Assembly: GCA_947088765.1 (NCBI GenBank)
Contig: CAMUHU010000013.1
Span: 1 to 33,216, forward strand
Source of the DNA: an uncultured Clostridium sp.
GTDB lineage: Bacteria; Bacillota; Clostridia; TANB77; CAG-508
Length of the DNA: 33,216 nt
Direction of reading: 5' to 3'
Part shown: piece by piece, positions 1 to 7,862 of the stretch
Numbering within the stretch: position 1 is the stretch's first letter
Layout of the letters: each line of letters starts with the position of its first letter
Program-made: the position numbers and the translations under genes
Notes under the pieces: generated by a model
Seen by the model: the letters and a program-made list of their open reading frames with translations, nothing else
Told to the model about the DNA's origin: nothing
The model's database searches: none

Positions 1-234
1 CTAATGGAATATCTTTTATTACTTTATCAATCACAGTTCCTATTGTTTTTTCAAGCTCATCTGGATTTCTATAACCTAAACAATTTGTCAAATCGCCGTT
101 GTGGATCGGCGTCTATAAGCAATATCTTCTTTTTTCCACTTCTCGCTAAGCCTACTCCGTAAATTAAGTGCTGTTGTTGTTTTTCCTACTCCACCTTTTT
201 GGTTAGCAATAGCAATTACTTTTGTTTTTGACAT
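1..234 (-). CDS. parA: ParA/Soj-family ATPase, 5' part only, with two +1 shifts at CGG
   Basis: Deviant Walker-A ATPase of plasmid, mobile-element or chromosome partitioning; the 3' part lies beyond the window edge. ATG at 234 follows AAGGAGG. Residues 10-20 carry the Walker motif ANQKGGVGKTT. The frame breaks at CGG 159-157 and again at CGG 98-96. Dropping one C at each site gives TALNLGVGLARSGKK, then LLIDADPQGDLTNCLGY, matching the family through the conserved DxDPQG motif. Without both shifts only a fragment of about 50 residues is made. The sequence after DPQGDLTN resembles ParA proteins of clostridial conjugative elements more than chromosomal Soj, but no ParB or integrase is visible here. 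The two breaks could mean a pseudogene, but both are identical in kind to four others in the window and no other lesion is seen. Confidence 0.85.
96..98 (-). other. CGG +1 recoding site 2 (parA, DPQG motif)
   Basis: Sense context is CCA CAA CGG CGA. Skipping C gives CCA CAA GGC GAT, i.e. P-Q-G-D in the nearly invariant DPQG motif. CGG is in phase only in the frame produced by site 1. Confidence 0.87.
157..159 (-). other. CGG +1 recoding site 1 (parA, codon 26)
   Basis: Sense context is AAT TTA CGG AGT. Skipping C gives AAT TTA GGA GTA, i.e. N-L-G-V, matching the NLG start of helix 1 in ParA proteins. Confidence 0.85.
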
Positions 235-336
235 TTGTAGTTCCTCCTTCCTTTAAAATTTAGTCATTAAAAAATAATGACTATGTTCTTTCGCTGATAT
301 GTAAAAGAAAAAACGAATTGCATTTCTACAACTCGT

Positions 337-495
337 TTATCTTGCCTCTCTATTTTTTCTTTTCTTTTCTTGTTTTACATTTAGACTCTTTCCAACTCCT
401 TTTGGGAAACTTATATATATATTGTCCTTTTTTACTATTACATTACTGCCTTTTTCTTGGAACTCTTTTAGTATTTTTTCTCTTTCACTTTTCAT
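337..495 (-). CDS. Small basic hypothetical protein (52 aa)
   Basis: Not recognised. ATG at 495 is chosen because GGAGGTGAAGTA lies directly before it; a longer reading to 534 has no ribosome-binding site. The product is soluble and lysine-rich (starts MKSEREKILKEF, ends KKRKNREAR) with no membrane segment. It lies about 100 bases before parA on the same strand, so the two may be co-transcribed on the same possible mobile element. Confidence 0.6.
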   Translation of the reverse strand: MKSEREKILKEFQEKGSNVIVKKDNIYISFPKGVGKSLNVKQEKKRKNREAR

Positions 496-625
496 TACTT
501 CACCTCCATATTTTAAAACAAAAAAATAAAGCATACTTTATGCTTTTGTTAATTCTTCTATTCTCAATATCATTATTGACTTACATTGTGTGGGTATTTC
601 GTAGTCCTAGATGTGTTTCTTTTTC

Positions 626-748
626 TTATGTTACTGTTACTGTAAATGTTATATCGTTTGATATTACATATACATCTGGTTCATAATCTTCTATTAGCAT
701 TTTCCTCATATTTTGGTTATTCATAACTACTGCAACAAACTGACACAT
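626..748 (-). CDS. Possible 40-residue ORF
   Basis: ATG at 748 opens a 40-codon frame starting MCQFVAVVMNNQNMRKML and ending DITFTVTVT. The ribosome-binding site is weak (GTAGG very close to the ATG). It sits in the disturbed stretch between the odd PBP C-terminus and the small gene at 337-495, and may be a remnant of a longer gene rather than an expressed peptide. Confidence 0.25.
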   Translation of the reverse strand: MCQFVAVVMNNQNMRKMLIEDYEPDVYVISNDITFTVTVT

Positions 749-801
749 TCCTACCCATTTTATGTAGATTTTTCAGTCATTTCAGACAATTTCTATAATT
801 T

Positions 802-2572
802 CTATATGTCGCTTATTTGTAGGGTTTTATCAAATATATATACCTCTATTTTTTCTAACTTCCATAAGCTGACACCTAGATGGTGTCCTCCTTCACCTGT
901 AGGGTTATATAGAGTTATTAAAATAACAAGTTCTGGATCTGAAATTGATGCAACTCCACAAAATGATGTTACATATTTCCCAGTGTTTACTCCATCTTCT
1001 GATGTTCCTGTTTTTCCTCCTACTGAATACCCTTTAACCTGTGCATTTTTTCCTGTTCCTAATGCAACTACTGATTCCATCATGCTTAATACATTTTTTG
1101 ACGTTTCTTTTGATATTACATTTTCACTTAGTATTATAGGTTCTTTTTCCCTCCTTTCTCCTGTTTCTGAGTCTATTGTAGCTTTTACAACTCTTGGCTG
1201 TACTAGATTTCCACCATTTGCTATTGATGATACTGCTGTTACTAATTGTAGTGGTGTAATCTCAAATCTTTGACCAAATGAGATTGTTGCAAGTTCTACT
1301 GGTCCTGCTTTTTCTTTTGCTATAAATATACTATTTGCTTCACCTGGTAAGTCTACTCCTGTTTTTGATAATAGCCCAAATCTTTCTAGATAGCTAAAGT
1401 ATGTATCTACACCTAGTTTCTGCCCTAATCCTATAAATATTGGATTACAAGAGTTCATTAGAGCTGTTCTTAGACTTTCTGAACCATGTGGTCTATAATA
1501 TCTCCAACATTTTATTGATACTCCTGCAACTTCAATTCTACCAGTACATGCAAAGTTTTCTGCTTCTATGTCCTTTACTAATCCTTCTTCTAATGCTGTT
1601 GATGCTGTTATTAATTTAAATGTTGAACCTGGTTCATATGTATCTGATATTGCTTTATTTCTCCACATTTTTTCTAAATTGTTTGATCTTTCACTACTTT
1701 GAAGTGTATTCCATATTGATTTTAATTCTTCATTATTTATTGTATATGGGTCATTTAAGTTATACCCTGGATATGTTGCCATTGCTAATATATCCCCATT
1801 ATTAGGGTTCATTATTACTACATTTCCGTCCATCTGTACATACATTATCTATACATGCTTCTTCAAGATGTTTTTCTACTATTGATTGTATTGTAGAGTC
1901 TATTGTTAGTACTAAGCTATCGCCATTTATTGCTGGTACATATTCCTCTACTGTTCCATCTAATGTTCCTCCTTTGGCATCTCTTACACGTATTATTTTG
2001 CCCTTTGTTCCACTTAAAGTTTCATCATATTTTGCTTCTATTCCATTTAACCCTTGATTATCACTTCCTGTAAAACCAATTACTTGTGAACATAATTCAT
2101 TATTTGGATAATATCTTTTTGTGTCTTCATCAATGTTTATTCCTTCTGTTATTTTATTTTCTTCCATCCAAATTCTTAATTCATCTGATTTATCTTTTTC
2201 TACTTTTTTTACAATTGTTTCTATTGAACTTTTCTTTTTTACTTTTTTTAAAACTTTCTCATAATCTAATTCAAATATGTCTGATAATGCTTTGGCTACT
2301 TTTTCTTTGTTTTCGTTTTCTATGTTCATTGGATTTACTGTTACTGTTTCTACTGTTGCAGAAACAGCTAGTTCTACACCATTTCTATCATATATTGTTC
2401 CTCTACTTGGATTTATTGCTCTGTCTAGTGTTTGTTGCTTATATGCTAATTCTTGCAATTCTGCTCCTTGTACAAATTGTATCCATCCAATTCTTATCAT
2501 AAGTAACATTAAAATAATTGTTAATATTAAGAAGTTATTTCTTATTCTCTTTTTTGCACTAATGCTTGGCAT
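802..2572 (-). CDS. Class B penicillin-binding protein (FtsI/SpoVD type) with +1 shift at CGG
   Basis: Membrane-anchored D,D-transpeptidase that cross-links septal or spore peptidoglycan. One N-terminal membrane helix (about residues 13-31) is followed by the PBP dimerisation domain and a transpeptidase domain. Read through the +1 shift the protein has 589 residues with S316-x-x-K (GSTFK), S374-C-N and K520-T-G. Frame 0 alone stops 8 codons after the CGG at 1828-1826, before any active-site residue; dropping C gives CTDGGNVVIMNPNNGDILAM, the normal start of the domain. Position after mraZ, rsmH and ftsL fits the dcw cluster. The last 25 residues after GEGGHH do not look like any PBP end, and mraY/murD are absent downstream, so the gene end was probably replaced by a rearrangement. 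Confidence 0.88.
1826..1828 (-). other. CGG +1 recoding site 3 (PBP, codon 249)
   Basis: Sense context is GAT GGA CGG AAA TGT. Skipping C gives GAT GGA GGA AAT GTA, i.e. D-G-G-N-V, joining the two halves of the enzyme. Confidence 0.87.
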
Positions 2573-2697
2573 TATATTTCACCTCTAATTCAATTTATTA
2601 CATTATATTGAATTTTAAGGATTTTATGATTTTAAACACTTCGTTAATTTTACATATAGTCACCTTGCATACTAATTGACAAATACTCATTTTAAAC

Positions 2698-2726
2698 AAA
2701 AGGCTTCCTCACAGAGGAAGCCTTTT
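2698..2726 (-). terminator. Rho-independent terminator after the Spo0A-type gene
   Basis: Perfect 13-bp stem AAAAGGCTTCCTC / GAGGAAGCCTTTT with a 3-nt loop, 5 bases after the stop codon. It separates the Spo0A-type gene from the PBP transcript. Confidence 0.85.
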
Positions 2727-2731
2727 GAAAT

Positions 2732-3157
2732 TTAGGAGTTAAGTTTTAAATAATCTACAATTGCAGCAAGAAATTTTCCGTTCGTTGGCTTCTTTAACTG
2801 CTCTTCTCTTGAATATCCTAATATCTCAAGTTGAGCATTGGTGTTTCCTCGAAACCACATTCTTTCAACAGCACTTCCTATAGCACGCTCTACCTTTGGA
2901 GCAGTGCTGTTGCATCTTTTTGCAACCTCTGGATATAACCTTTTCGTTAAGCAATCAAGCATATCACTATCGTTAAAAGCGAGAACTATTGCAGTTCGAA
3001 TATAGCTATACCCTTTAATATGAGCTGGTATTCCCAAGTCTACCATATGTTTTGTCACTAGCTTTTCTAGTTCAATATTACCTCCTTTTCCTTTTTCAAG
3101 GTCTTTAATCAAGTCCTTTAAAAAGGTTATTATTACCTGCCGTTCATTTTCTGTCAT
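2732..3157 (-). CDS. Stand-alone Spo0A C-terminal-type DNA-binding protein
   Basis: 141-residue transcription factor with only the effector domain of Spo0A and no receiver. Residues about 40-135 carry the family signature: LGIPAHIKGYSYIRTAI, then LYPEVAKR, VERAIGSAVERMW and KPTNGKFLA, including the recognition-helix region that binds 0A boxes (TTCGACA). ATG 3157 is chosen because GAGAGGAGAAG precedes it; an upstream ATG at 3199 lies within the untranslated leader. It has its own consensus promoter and its own terminator inside the dcw cluster, so it looks inserted. Codon 6 is an in-frame CGG (3142-3140) with no frame change after it, the only such case in the window. Arginines are written with CGG, CGT, CGA and AGG, and the gene appears less AT-rich than its neighbours, which suggests recent transfer. 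Confidence 0.85.
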   Translation of the reverse strand: MTENERQVIITFLKDLIKDLEKGKGGNIELEKLVTKHMVDLGIPAHIKGYSYIRTAIVLAFNDSDMLDCLTKRLYPEVAKRCNSTAPKVERAIGSAVERMWFRGNTNAQLEILGYSREEQLKKPTNGKFLAAIVDYLKLNS

Positions 3158-3207
3158 TTTTCTTCTCCTCTCTTTTTTTTTACAATTGGAATCTTCCAAT
3201 TATCTCT

Positions 3208-3236
3208 ATTATACAGTAAAATTTCCATAATGTCAA
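3208..3236 (-). promoter_or_regulatory. Consensus sigma-A promoter of the Spo0A-type gene
   Basis: TTGACA (3236-3231), exact 17-bp spacer, TATAAT (3213-3208). Transcription would start near 3201, in an AATTGGAA/TTCCAATT palindrome, about 45 bases before the ATG. Confidence 0.85.
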
Positions 3237-3258
3237 TTTATTGATATTATGGAAATTT
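3219..3258. promoter_or_regulatory. Inverted-repeat operator over the -35 region
   Basis: Perfect 13-bp arms AAATTTCCATAAT (3219-3231) and ATTATGGAAATTT (3246-3258), 14 bp apart, cover the -35 hexamer and spacer of the promoter above. This is a typical place for a repressor. The binding protein is unknown; it is not a 0A-box sequence. Confidence 0.6.
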
Positions 3259-3320
3259 ATAGCTTGATTTATTTGAATTAATTATTGCTTATCCCTTTAA
3301 ATCTTTCAAAAATATAATCT

Positions 3321-3818
3321 CTATTTTATTAAACTTTTTATTAGATTAATAATCTTTGTAAAATAACTCTCTTCTTCTATATGTATTTCTTCTGAACCTG
3401 ATTCAACATAGTCTGTTTTAGGAAGGTTAACATATTTAATTTGGTCATTTGATAATGTTTTCATTCCGAGTAATGTTTCTGCTTCTTCCTGTATAGTTTT
3501 AAGGTTCAAATGGCTTTCTATTCCTGCTTGTAATTGTTCGTTTTCTTTCTCTACCAATGCTAAGTCATTTTTTAATTTCTTTATTTCTGCATATTTTGAA
3601 TCTATTATTGCATTCCTAAAGCTTATAGTAAAAAAGGCTAAAAATCCAATTAATACAAATAATACTATTTTTAATTTCTTTGCCGTCTTCATTTTTGTAG
3701 TACTCTTTTTAGATGTATTTGATTTCGTTGTAGGACTTTTTTTGATTGTTTTCTTTTTTACAGGCTCGTAATCAGTTCGTATTTTTCTTGGACTTGTTTC
3801 GTATTGATATCTAGCCAT
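3321..3818 (-). CDS. ftsL: FtsL-like cell-division protein
   Basis: Small bitopic membrane protein of the divisome, which with FtsB/DivIC activates the septal PBP. A lysine-rich cytoplasmic tail (residues 1-48) is followed by one membrane helix (about 49-68, KIVLFVLIGFLAFFTISF) and a coiled coil (about 76-115, KKLKNDLALVEKENEQLQ). Length 165 and the place between rsmH and the PBP agree with FtsL of clostridia. The assignment rests on topology and position because the sequence of this family is poorly conserved. Confidence 0.75.
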   Translation of the reverse strand: MARYQYETSPRKIRTDYEPVKKKTIKKSPTTKSNTSKKSTTKMKTAKKLKIVLFVLIGFLAFFTISFRNAIIDSKYAEIKKLKNDLALVEKENEQLQAGIESHLNLKTIQEEAETLLGMKTLSNDQIKYVNLPKTDYVESGSEEIHIEEESYFTKIINLIKSLIK

Positions 3819-3844
3819 TTGCTCCTCTCCTTTCTTTTGTATTT

Positions 3845-4777
3845 CTAATTTTTCTCAAAAACCCTTAATTTTGCACTTTTTGCTCTTGAATTATCTTTTT
3901 GTTCCTGCTCTGTTGGTATTATTGGTTTTCTTGTTATTATTTCTCCTTGTGATTTTGCTCCACATATACAGTAGGGTAAGTCTTTTGGACATGTACATTT
4001 TCCTTTTGCATCTTGATATGCGTTTTTTACTGCTCTGTCTTCTAATGAATGAAATGTTATTATGCATAACCTTCCTTTTTGTTTTAGTACATCTATTGAA
4101 TTTTTTACTGTATTATATAATGGCTCAATTTCATTGTTTACTTCTATTCTTATTGCTTGAAATGTTCTTTTTGCGGGATGTCCTTCTTTTTTTGCATATC
4201 CTGGCACTGCAGTTTCAATTATTTCTACTAATTGACCTGTTGTTGAAATATTCTTATTTTTTCTATATTCACATATCTTTTTTGATATATTTCTTGCAAA
4301 TTTTTCTTCTCCATATTCAAAAATTATTTTTATTAGCTTTTCTTCTGAATATGTATTTACTACGTCTTTAGCTGTTAGAATTTGACTTCTATCCATTCTC
4401 ATGTCTAGTTCACTTTCCTCTGACATATAGCTAAATCCTCTATTTCTTTCATCTAATTGATATGATGATACTCCTAAGTCTAATAGTATTCCATCTACTT
4501 TTTCTATTTTTAGTTCTTCTAGTATTTCTTTTATTTCATCATGATTTCCATGTACGTATTTAACATTTTTATATTCCTTTAATTTATCTTTTGCTGCTTT
4601 TAATGCTTCTTCATCTCTATCTATTCCTATTAATAGCCCTTTTGATGATAATTGTTTTGCTATTTCTATGCTATGCCCTGCACCTCCTAAGGTACCATCA
4701 ACATATATACCATCTGAATTTATATTTAAATTTTCTATACATTCTTGTAATAGTACTGGTTTATGTTTAAATTCCAC
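3845..4777 (-). CDS. rsmH: 16S rRNA m4C1402 methyltransferase RsmH
   Basis: SAM-dependent N4-methyltransferase acting on C1402 of 16S rRNA in the decoding site. 310 residues, normal length. Visible family motifs are [13 protein letters not shown] at the start, the SAM loop [10 protein letters not shown] (28-37), [31 protein letters not shown] and ITFHSLEDR. The gene lies 21 bases after mraZ, with ftsL following at 26 bases, in a dcw operon. No CGG lies in its reading frame. Confidence 0.96.
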   Translation of the reverse strand: MEFKHKPVLLQECIENLNINSDGIYVDGTLGGAGHSIEIAKQLSSKGLLIGIDRDEEALKAAKDKLKEYKNVKYVHGNHDEIKEILEELKIEKVDGILLDLGVSSYQLDERNRGFSYMSEESELDMRMDRSQILTAKDVVNTYSEEKLIKIIFEYGEEKFARNISKKICEYRKNKNISTTGQLVEIIETAVPGYAKKEGHPAKRTFQAIRIEVNNEIEPLYNTVKNSIDVLKQKGRLCIITFHSLEDRAVKNAYQDAKGKCTCPKDLPYCICGAKSQGEIITRKPIIPTEQEQKDNSRAKSAKLRVFEKN

Positions 4778-4798
4778 TTTTTTCTCCTTAACTAGAAG

Positions 4799-5230
4799 TT
4801 ATATACCAAGCATTGTCATATTTTCTGCAATTTCATCTGCTGAAATGTTTTCTTCACTACTATATTTTGTCCATGATTCTTTATTCCATATTTCTAACCT
4901 CGTTCCAACTCCTATTATTACAATTTCTTTGTCTATGTTTGCATATGTTCTTAAGTTTGCTGGAACTAAAAAACGTCCCTGTTTGTCTATTTCGCAATCG
5001 ACTGCACCAGATAAGAAAAATCTTACAAAGTCTCTTGCATTTTTATTTGTTAGTGGAAGTGTTTTTAGCTTTTCTTCAAAGTTTGCCCATTCAGATTTTG
5101 AGTATGCAAATAAGCATTTATCAAGTCCTTTAGTAATTATGAACTTTTCTCCAATATTTTCTCTTAGTTTTGATGGCATTATTATTCTGCCTTTTATATC
5201 TACAGTATGCTCATATTCACCAATAAACAC
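4799..5230 (-). CDS. mraZ: Transcriptional regulator MraZ
   Basis: AbrB-fold DNA-binding protein that controls the dcw cluster. 143 residues with two MraZ repeats: [22 protein letters not shown] near the start and [16 protein letters not shown] at about 80-95, each with the DxKGR-type core. It starts with GTG at 5230, after AAGGTGATATCAA. First gene of the minus-strand cluster, with repeated MraZ boxes directly upstream. Confidence 0.95.
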   Translation of the reverse strand: MFIGEYEHTVDIKGRIIMPSKLRENIGEKFIITKGLDKCLFAYSKSEWANFEEKLKTLPLTNKNARDFVRFFLSGAVDCEIDKQGRFLVPANLRTYANIDKEIVIIGVGTRLEIWNKESWTKYSSEENISADEIAENMTMLGI

Positions 5231-5255
5231 TTGATATCACCTTCTTTTCACATCA

Positions 5256-5284
5256 TGGCACTTTACTCCACTTTCCTCCACTTT
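5256..5284 (-). promoter_or_regulatory. MraZ operator: three boxes spaced 10 bp
   Basis: On the minus strand AAAGTGGAG is present at 5284-5276 and 5274-5266, and a third copy AAAGTGCCA at 5264-5256. Three direct repeats one helical turn apart just before mraZ are the known MraZ binding pattern. This implies autoregulation. Confidence 0.75.
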
Positions 5285-5383
5285 GTATCAATTTTATTAT
5301 AAATCTCTATAAATTGCAATACTTTTATGCGATTTTTTATATTTTTTTATTTGTTGTTATCTTTTAAAACTATCCTAACATAA

Positions 5384-5605
5384 AAATTTGTGTTTGTGGG
5401 GAGGATGAATTTTTAGGTGAATTTAAAATTGTAGAGAGATGTAGGGGCGATTAGCAATCGCCCGTTCTAACAAAGGCTTGCTAAAAAACTTATATTCTTA
5501 AGCATGTTCTTCGAAGGGCGGGCGATTAATAATCGCCCCTACAACGTATATTTATAATTTTGTATAAATTTAAAAACATATAATCATCCCCACAACCCCC
5601 AATTT
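5384..5605. repeat. 222-bp palindromic MITE-like repeat, copy 1
   Basis: Imperfect terminal inverted repeats: AAATTTGTGTTTGTGGGGA (5384-5402) against the reverse of TCCCCACAACCCCCAATTT (5587-5605). Inside are GGGGCGATT...AATCGCCC hairpins. No coding capacity. A near-identical copy in the opposite orientation lies at 14311-14532. Nothing else is seen in the mraZ-to-peptidase gap. Confidence 0.8.
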
Positions 5606-5679
5606 GATTAACAATTCTACAATATTTTCATATTATTATTATAAGGTGCATTTTTGTGTCTTAGAAAGGATTATGAATT

Positions 5680-6361
5680 ATGGCAAAAATATTAGTTTAT
5701 AATAATGATTCAGATAGATTTGAAACTTATTATAGAGATGAAAATTCCTCTATGCCTTATAATGCAAATTCTACATTATTGGTTAGAGAATTTAGAGGTT
5801 CAAGTAAATCTCCAACTTTATGGACAACTAAAAGAACAATGCAGGCTTGGAATACTCAAAGATACTTATGGGGTAGTCCTATTCCTGTTGGCTTTGCTTT
5901 TAAACGTTCTTGGGAGGGTGGACATTCTCGGTCAGTCACAACATTATGCTGGAACAGCTTTTGATGTTGCTCAACTTTGGACAAATGAAAGAAGAGCTGC
6001 TTTAAGAACAAGTGCAATTAACTCTGGTGTATGGTCTTATGTTGAACCTGTGTCAATTTCTCCTACTTGGGTTCATTTTGACAGAAGACAAAAACCACCA
6101 GCTTGCAGTTCTGGTGGATATCCTACTATAAGAAGAGGTAGTTTGAGTGTTTATGTTCTTATTCTTCAAGATGGATTAAATACTTTAGGTTTTACTACTG
6201 GTGGTTTAGATGGTATTTTTGGTAACAGAACTTTTGAGGCTGTTAAGTCTTATCAAACAAGCCGTGGTTTAGCATCTGATGGTATTGTTGGTTGCAATAC
6301 TTGGCGTTCTGTTCAAGAAAATGTTATAGGTATTGGTAGAACTTCTACTACTATAGATTAA
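5680..6361 (+). CDS. Peptidoglycan peptidase (M15-like) with PG-binding domain and +1 shift at CGG
   Basis: 226 residues when read through the shift. Residues 60-140 form a zinc peptidase of the D-Ala-D-Ala carboxypeptidase/M15 type: SQHYAGTAFDVAQ supplies H88 and D95, and TWVHFD supplies H132. Residues about 145-215 are a PG_binding_1 domain (LQDGLNTLGFTTGGLDGIFG...TFEAVKSYQ...DGIVG..TW). There is no signal peptide, so it may act on spore or mother-cell wall or be released by lysis. ATG 5680 follows AGAAAGGATT. Frame 0 stops 10 codons after the CGG at 5929-5931, and all three zinc ligands lie beyond that point, so the shift is needed for activity. Skipping C gives GGHSGQSQHYAG. Confidence 0.85.
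5929..5931 (+). other. CGG +1 recoding site 4 (peptidase, codon 84)
   Basis: Context CAT TCT CGG TCA. Skipping C gives CAT TCT GGT CAG, i.e. H-S-G-Q. This is the only site on the plus strand, which argues against a strand-linked artefact. Confidence 0.86.
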
Positions 6362-6379
6362 ATTTAAAAATAAATTGCC

Positions 6380-6561
6380 CTTTGGCGTCGTTAAACTTCA
6401 ATTGAAATCAAATCAACGTACACCAAGTACAGTAAAATTTGCTATGTAAATTTTTCATACGTTACTCACAAAAGTATAAAATCAAATGAACTCATTTATT
6501 AATTTTATACTTTTGTTCGTTCATCGCCTCATTGATTTCAATTTTGTTTGCCTAGCCAAAG
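6380..6561. repeat. Long imperfect palindrome in a gene-free gap
   Basis: The 456 bases between the peptidase and the response regulator hold no supported gene. CTTTGGC (6380-6386) pairs with GCCAAAG (6555-6561), TTGAAATCAA with TTGATTTCAA, and ACAAAAGTATAAAAT with ATTTTATACTTTTGT. Outer ends (CTTTGGCTAGGC, read on the minus strand) are shared with the hairpin repeats at 25158-25244 and 30286-30369. It may also end the peptidase transcript. Confidence 0.6.
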
Positions 6562-6817
6562 AACAATTTATTTCCAAATTATTTTTTTATTCTCTGTCCT
6601 ATCTCCTTTTGTTCTTTTTTGTCTATTCCTATTTTGACTATTTTTACTCCATATCTATTTTGTTTCTATTTGCTTGTATTTTAACTATAATTATAATTTA
6701 ACTTATAGTAACCTAAAAGTAAAAGATTTTGTATAATTATGGAATTTAATATCATCTTGTGATATATTATATTTATTATTAAATGTATAAAAATTTTATA
6801 TTTAACTGGGGGTTTTT

Positions 6818-7606
6818 ATGGATATTAAACAAATGAAAATATTAATCGTTGAAGATGATGTTAATGCTTGTAATGATTTTATTAATTGTATTAAATCTAG
6901 AGAGGATATTAATCTAATCGGTATGACAGATTCAGATATAGAGGCTTTAAAATATGTGAGACTTCGTCATCCTGAAGGTATCATTTTAGATATTGAACTA
7001 AACAATAGTGTTTCTGGTAATACAGATTCTTTGGAATTTTTAACTGAACTTAAAAATATGAATTTGAATTATAATCCTATAATTATTGTAACCACTCACA
7101 TAAATTCTGAAAGTACATATAATCTTCTTCATAGAAATGGTGTTGATATCATTCTCTATAAAAATCATCCAAAATATTCTTGTAATCATGTATTAAATAA
7201 ACTAATTGCTTTGAGAAATATTTCTTCTTTTAATTCTGTGGCTTCCCTACAAGAAAATATAGAAGATACCGAAAATAAAATTTCTAAATTGATATATCAT
7301 GAGTTAGACTTGATAGGTATAACTCCAAATTTAGTAGGCAGAGAATATACACATGACGCTATATTATATTTGCTTCAAAATAGTGAAAGTAATATTAATG
7401 TAATTCAATATTTAACTAAGATTTATAAAAAGTCTGGAAATACTATAACAAACGGCATACAAAATGCTATTATTCATGCTTGGAAAAGGTCTTCTATTGA
7501 AGATTTATCCATGCATTATACTGCTAAAATAAATTATGATACAGGTGTGCCTACTCCAATGGAGTTCATATATTATTACGTAGATAAAATTAAAAAGCTT
7601 ATATAA
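6818..7606 (+). CDS. Spo0A-like response regulator
   Basis: 262-residue two-component regulator. Receiver domain 6-130: acidic pocket E12-D13-D14, phosphoacceptor D58 (GIILDIE), T92/T93 and K115. C-terminal domain about 160-262 matches the Spo0A effector fold in outline (DLIGITPNLVGREYTHDAI, then IQNAIIHAWKR and PTPMEFIYYYVDKI) but is clearly divergent from canonical Spo0A. It is probably a paralogue rather than the master regulator, which should be elsewhere. ATG follows GGGGG. Tandem 0A boxes lie 110 bases downstream and a GHKL kinase follows, so the kinase is its likely partner. Confidence 0.85.
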   Translation: MDIKQMKILIVEDDVNACNDFINCIKSREDINLIGMTDSDIEALKYVRLRHPEGIILDIELNNSVSGNTDSLEFLTELKNMNLNYNPIIIVTTHINSESTYNLLHRNGVDIILYKNHPKYSCNHVLNKLIALRNISSFNSVASLQENIEDTENKISKLIYHELDLIGITPNLVGREYTHDAILYLLQNSESNINVIQYLTKIYKKSGNTITNGIQNAIIHAWKRSSIEDLSMHYTAKINYDTGVPTPMEFIYYYVDKIKKLI

Positions 7607-7715
7607 ATATTACATTATTTCATTTATATTTTTCAATAACAAATAGGTTAACATTGTCTAAAATTTTGGCATTTAAGACATAGTTAATCTATTTTTTTAC
7701 TATTTTTCCCCATAA

Positions 7716-7732
7716 TTCGTCATTTTTCGACA
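7716..7732 (+). promoter_or_regulatory. Tandem 0A boxes
   Basis: TTCGTCA (7716-7722) and TTCGACA (7726-7732) are direct repeats starting 10 bp apart. The second is the exact Spo0A box; the pair has the spacing bound by a Spo0A dimer. They lie between the Spo0A-like regulator and the tiny peptide gene. Confidence 0.65.
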
Positions 7733-7747
7733 TATTTTTCCACCAGT

Positions 7748-7782
7748 AAATACCATCTTTTCTGACAGTATAAATGGTATTT
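7748..7782 (+). terminator. Hairpin with T run: terminator or operator
   Basis: AAATACCAT (7748-7756) pairs with ATGGTATTT (7774-7782), followed by TTTT. The 17-base loop is long for a terminator. The loop holds CTGACA (7762-7767), which with TATTAT (7786-7791) 18 bp later could be a promoter, in which case the palindrome would be an operator. Confidence 0.4.
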
Positions 7783-7862
7783 TTTTATTATATTGTATGT
7801 AAATCGACCATTACAAAAAAATTTCAAATTACAAAAATTTTCTATGATTGGTGGTGATTTTT

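Noticed and set aside
802-1273. Plus-strand ORFs opposite the PBP, rsmH, ribosomal genes and others
   Set aside because: They are antisense shadows of strongly conserved minus-strand genes and have no ribosome-binding sites or family likeness.
6486-6701. 71-codon hydrophobic ORF
   Set aside because: No ribosome-binding site, lies in a long palindrome, and its Leu/Phe/Ile-rich make-up is that of random AT-rich sequence.
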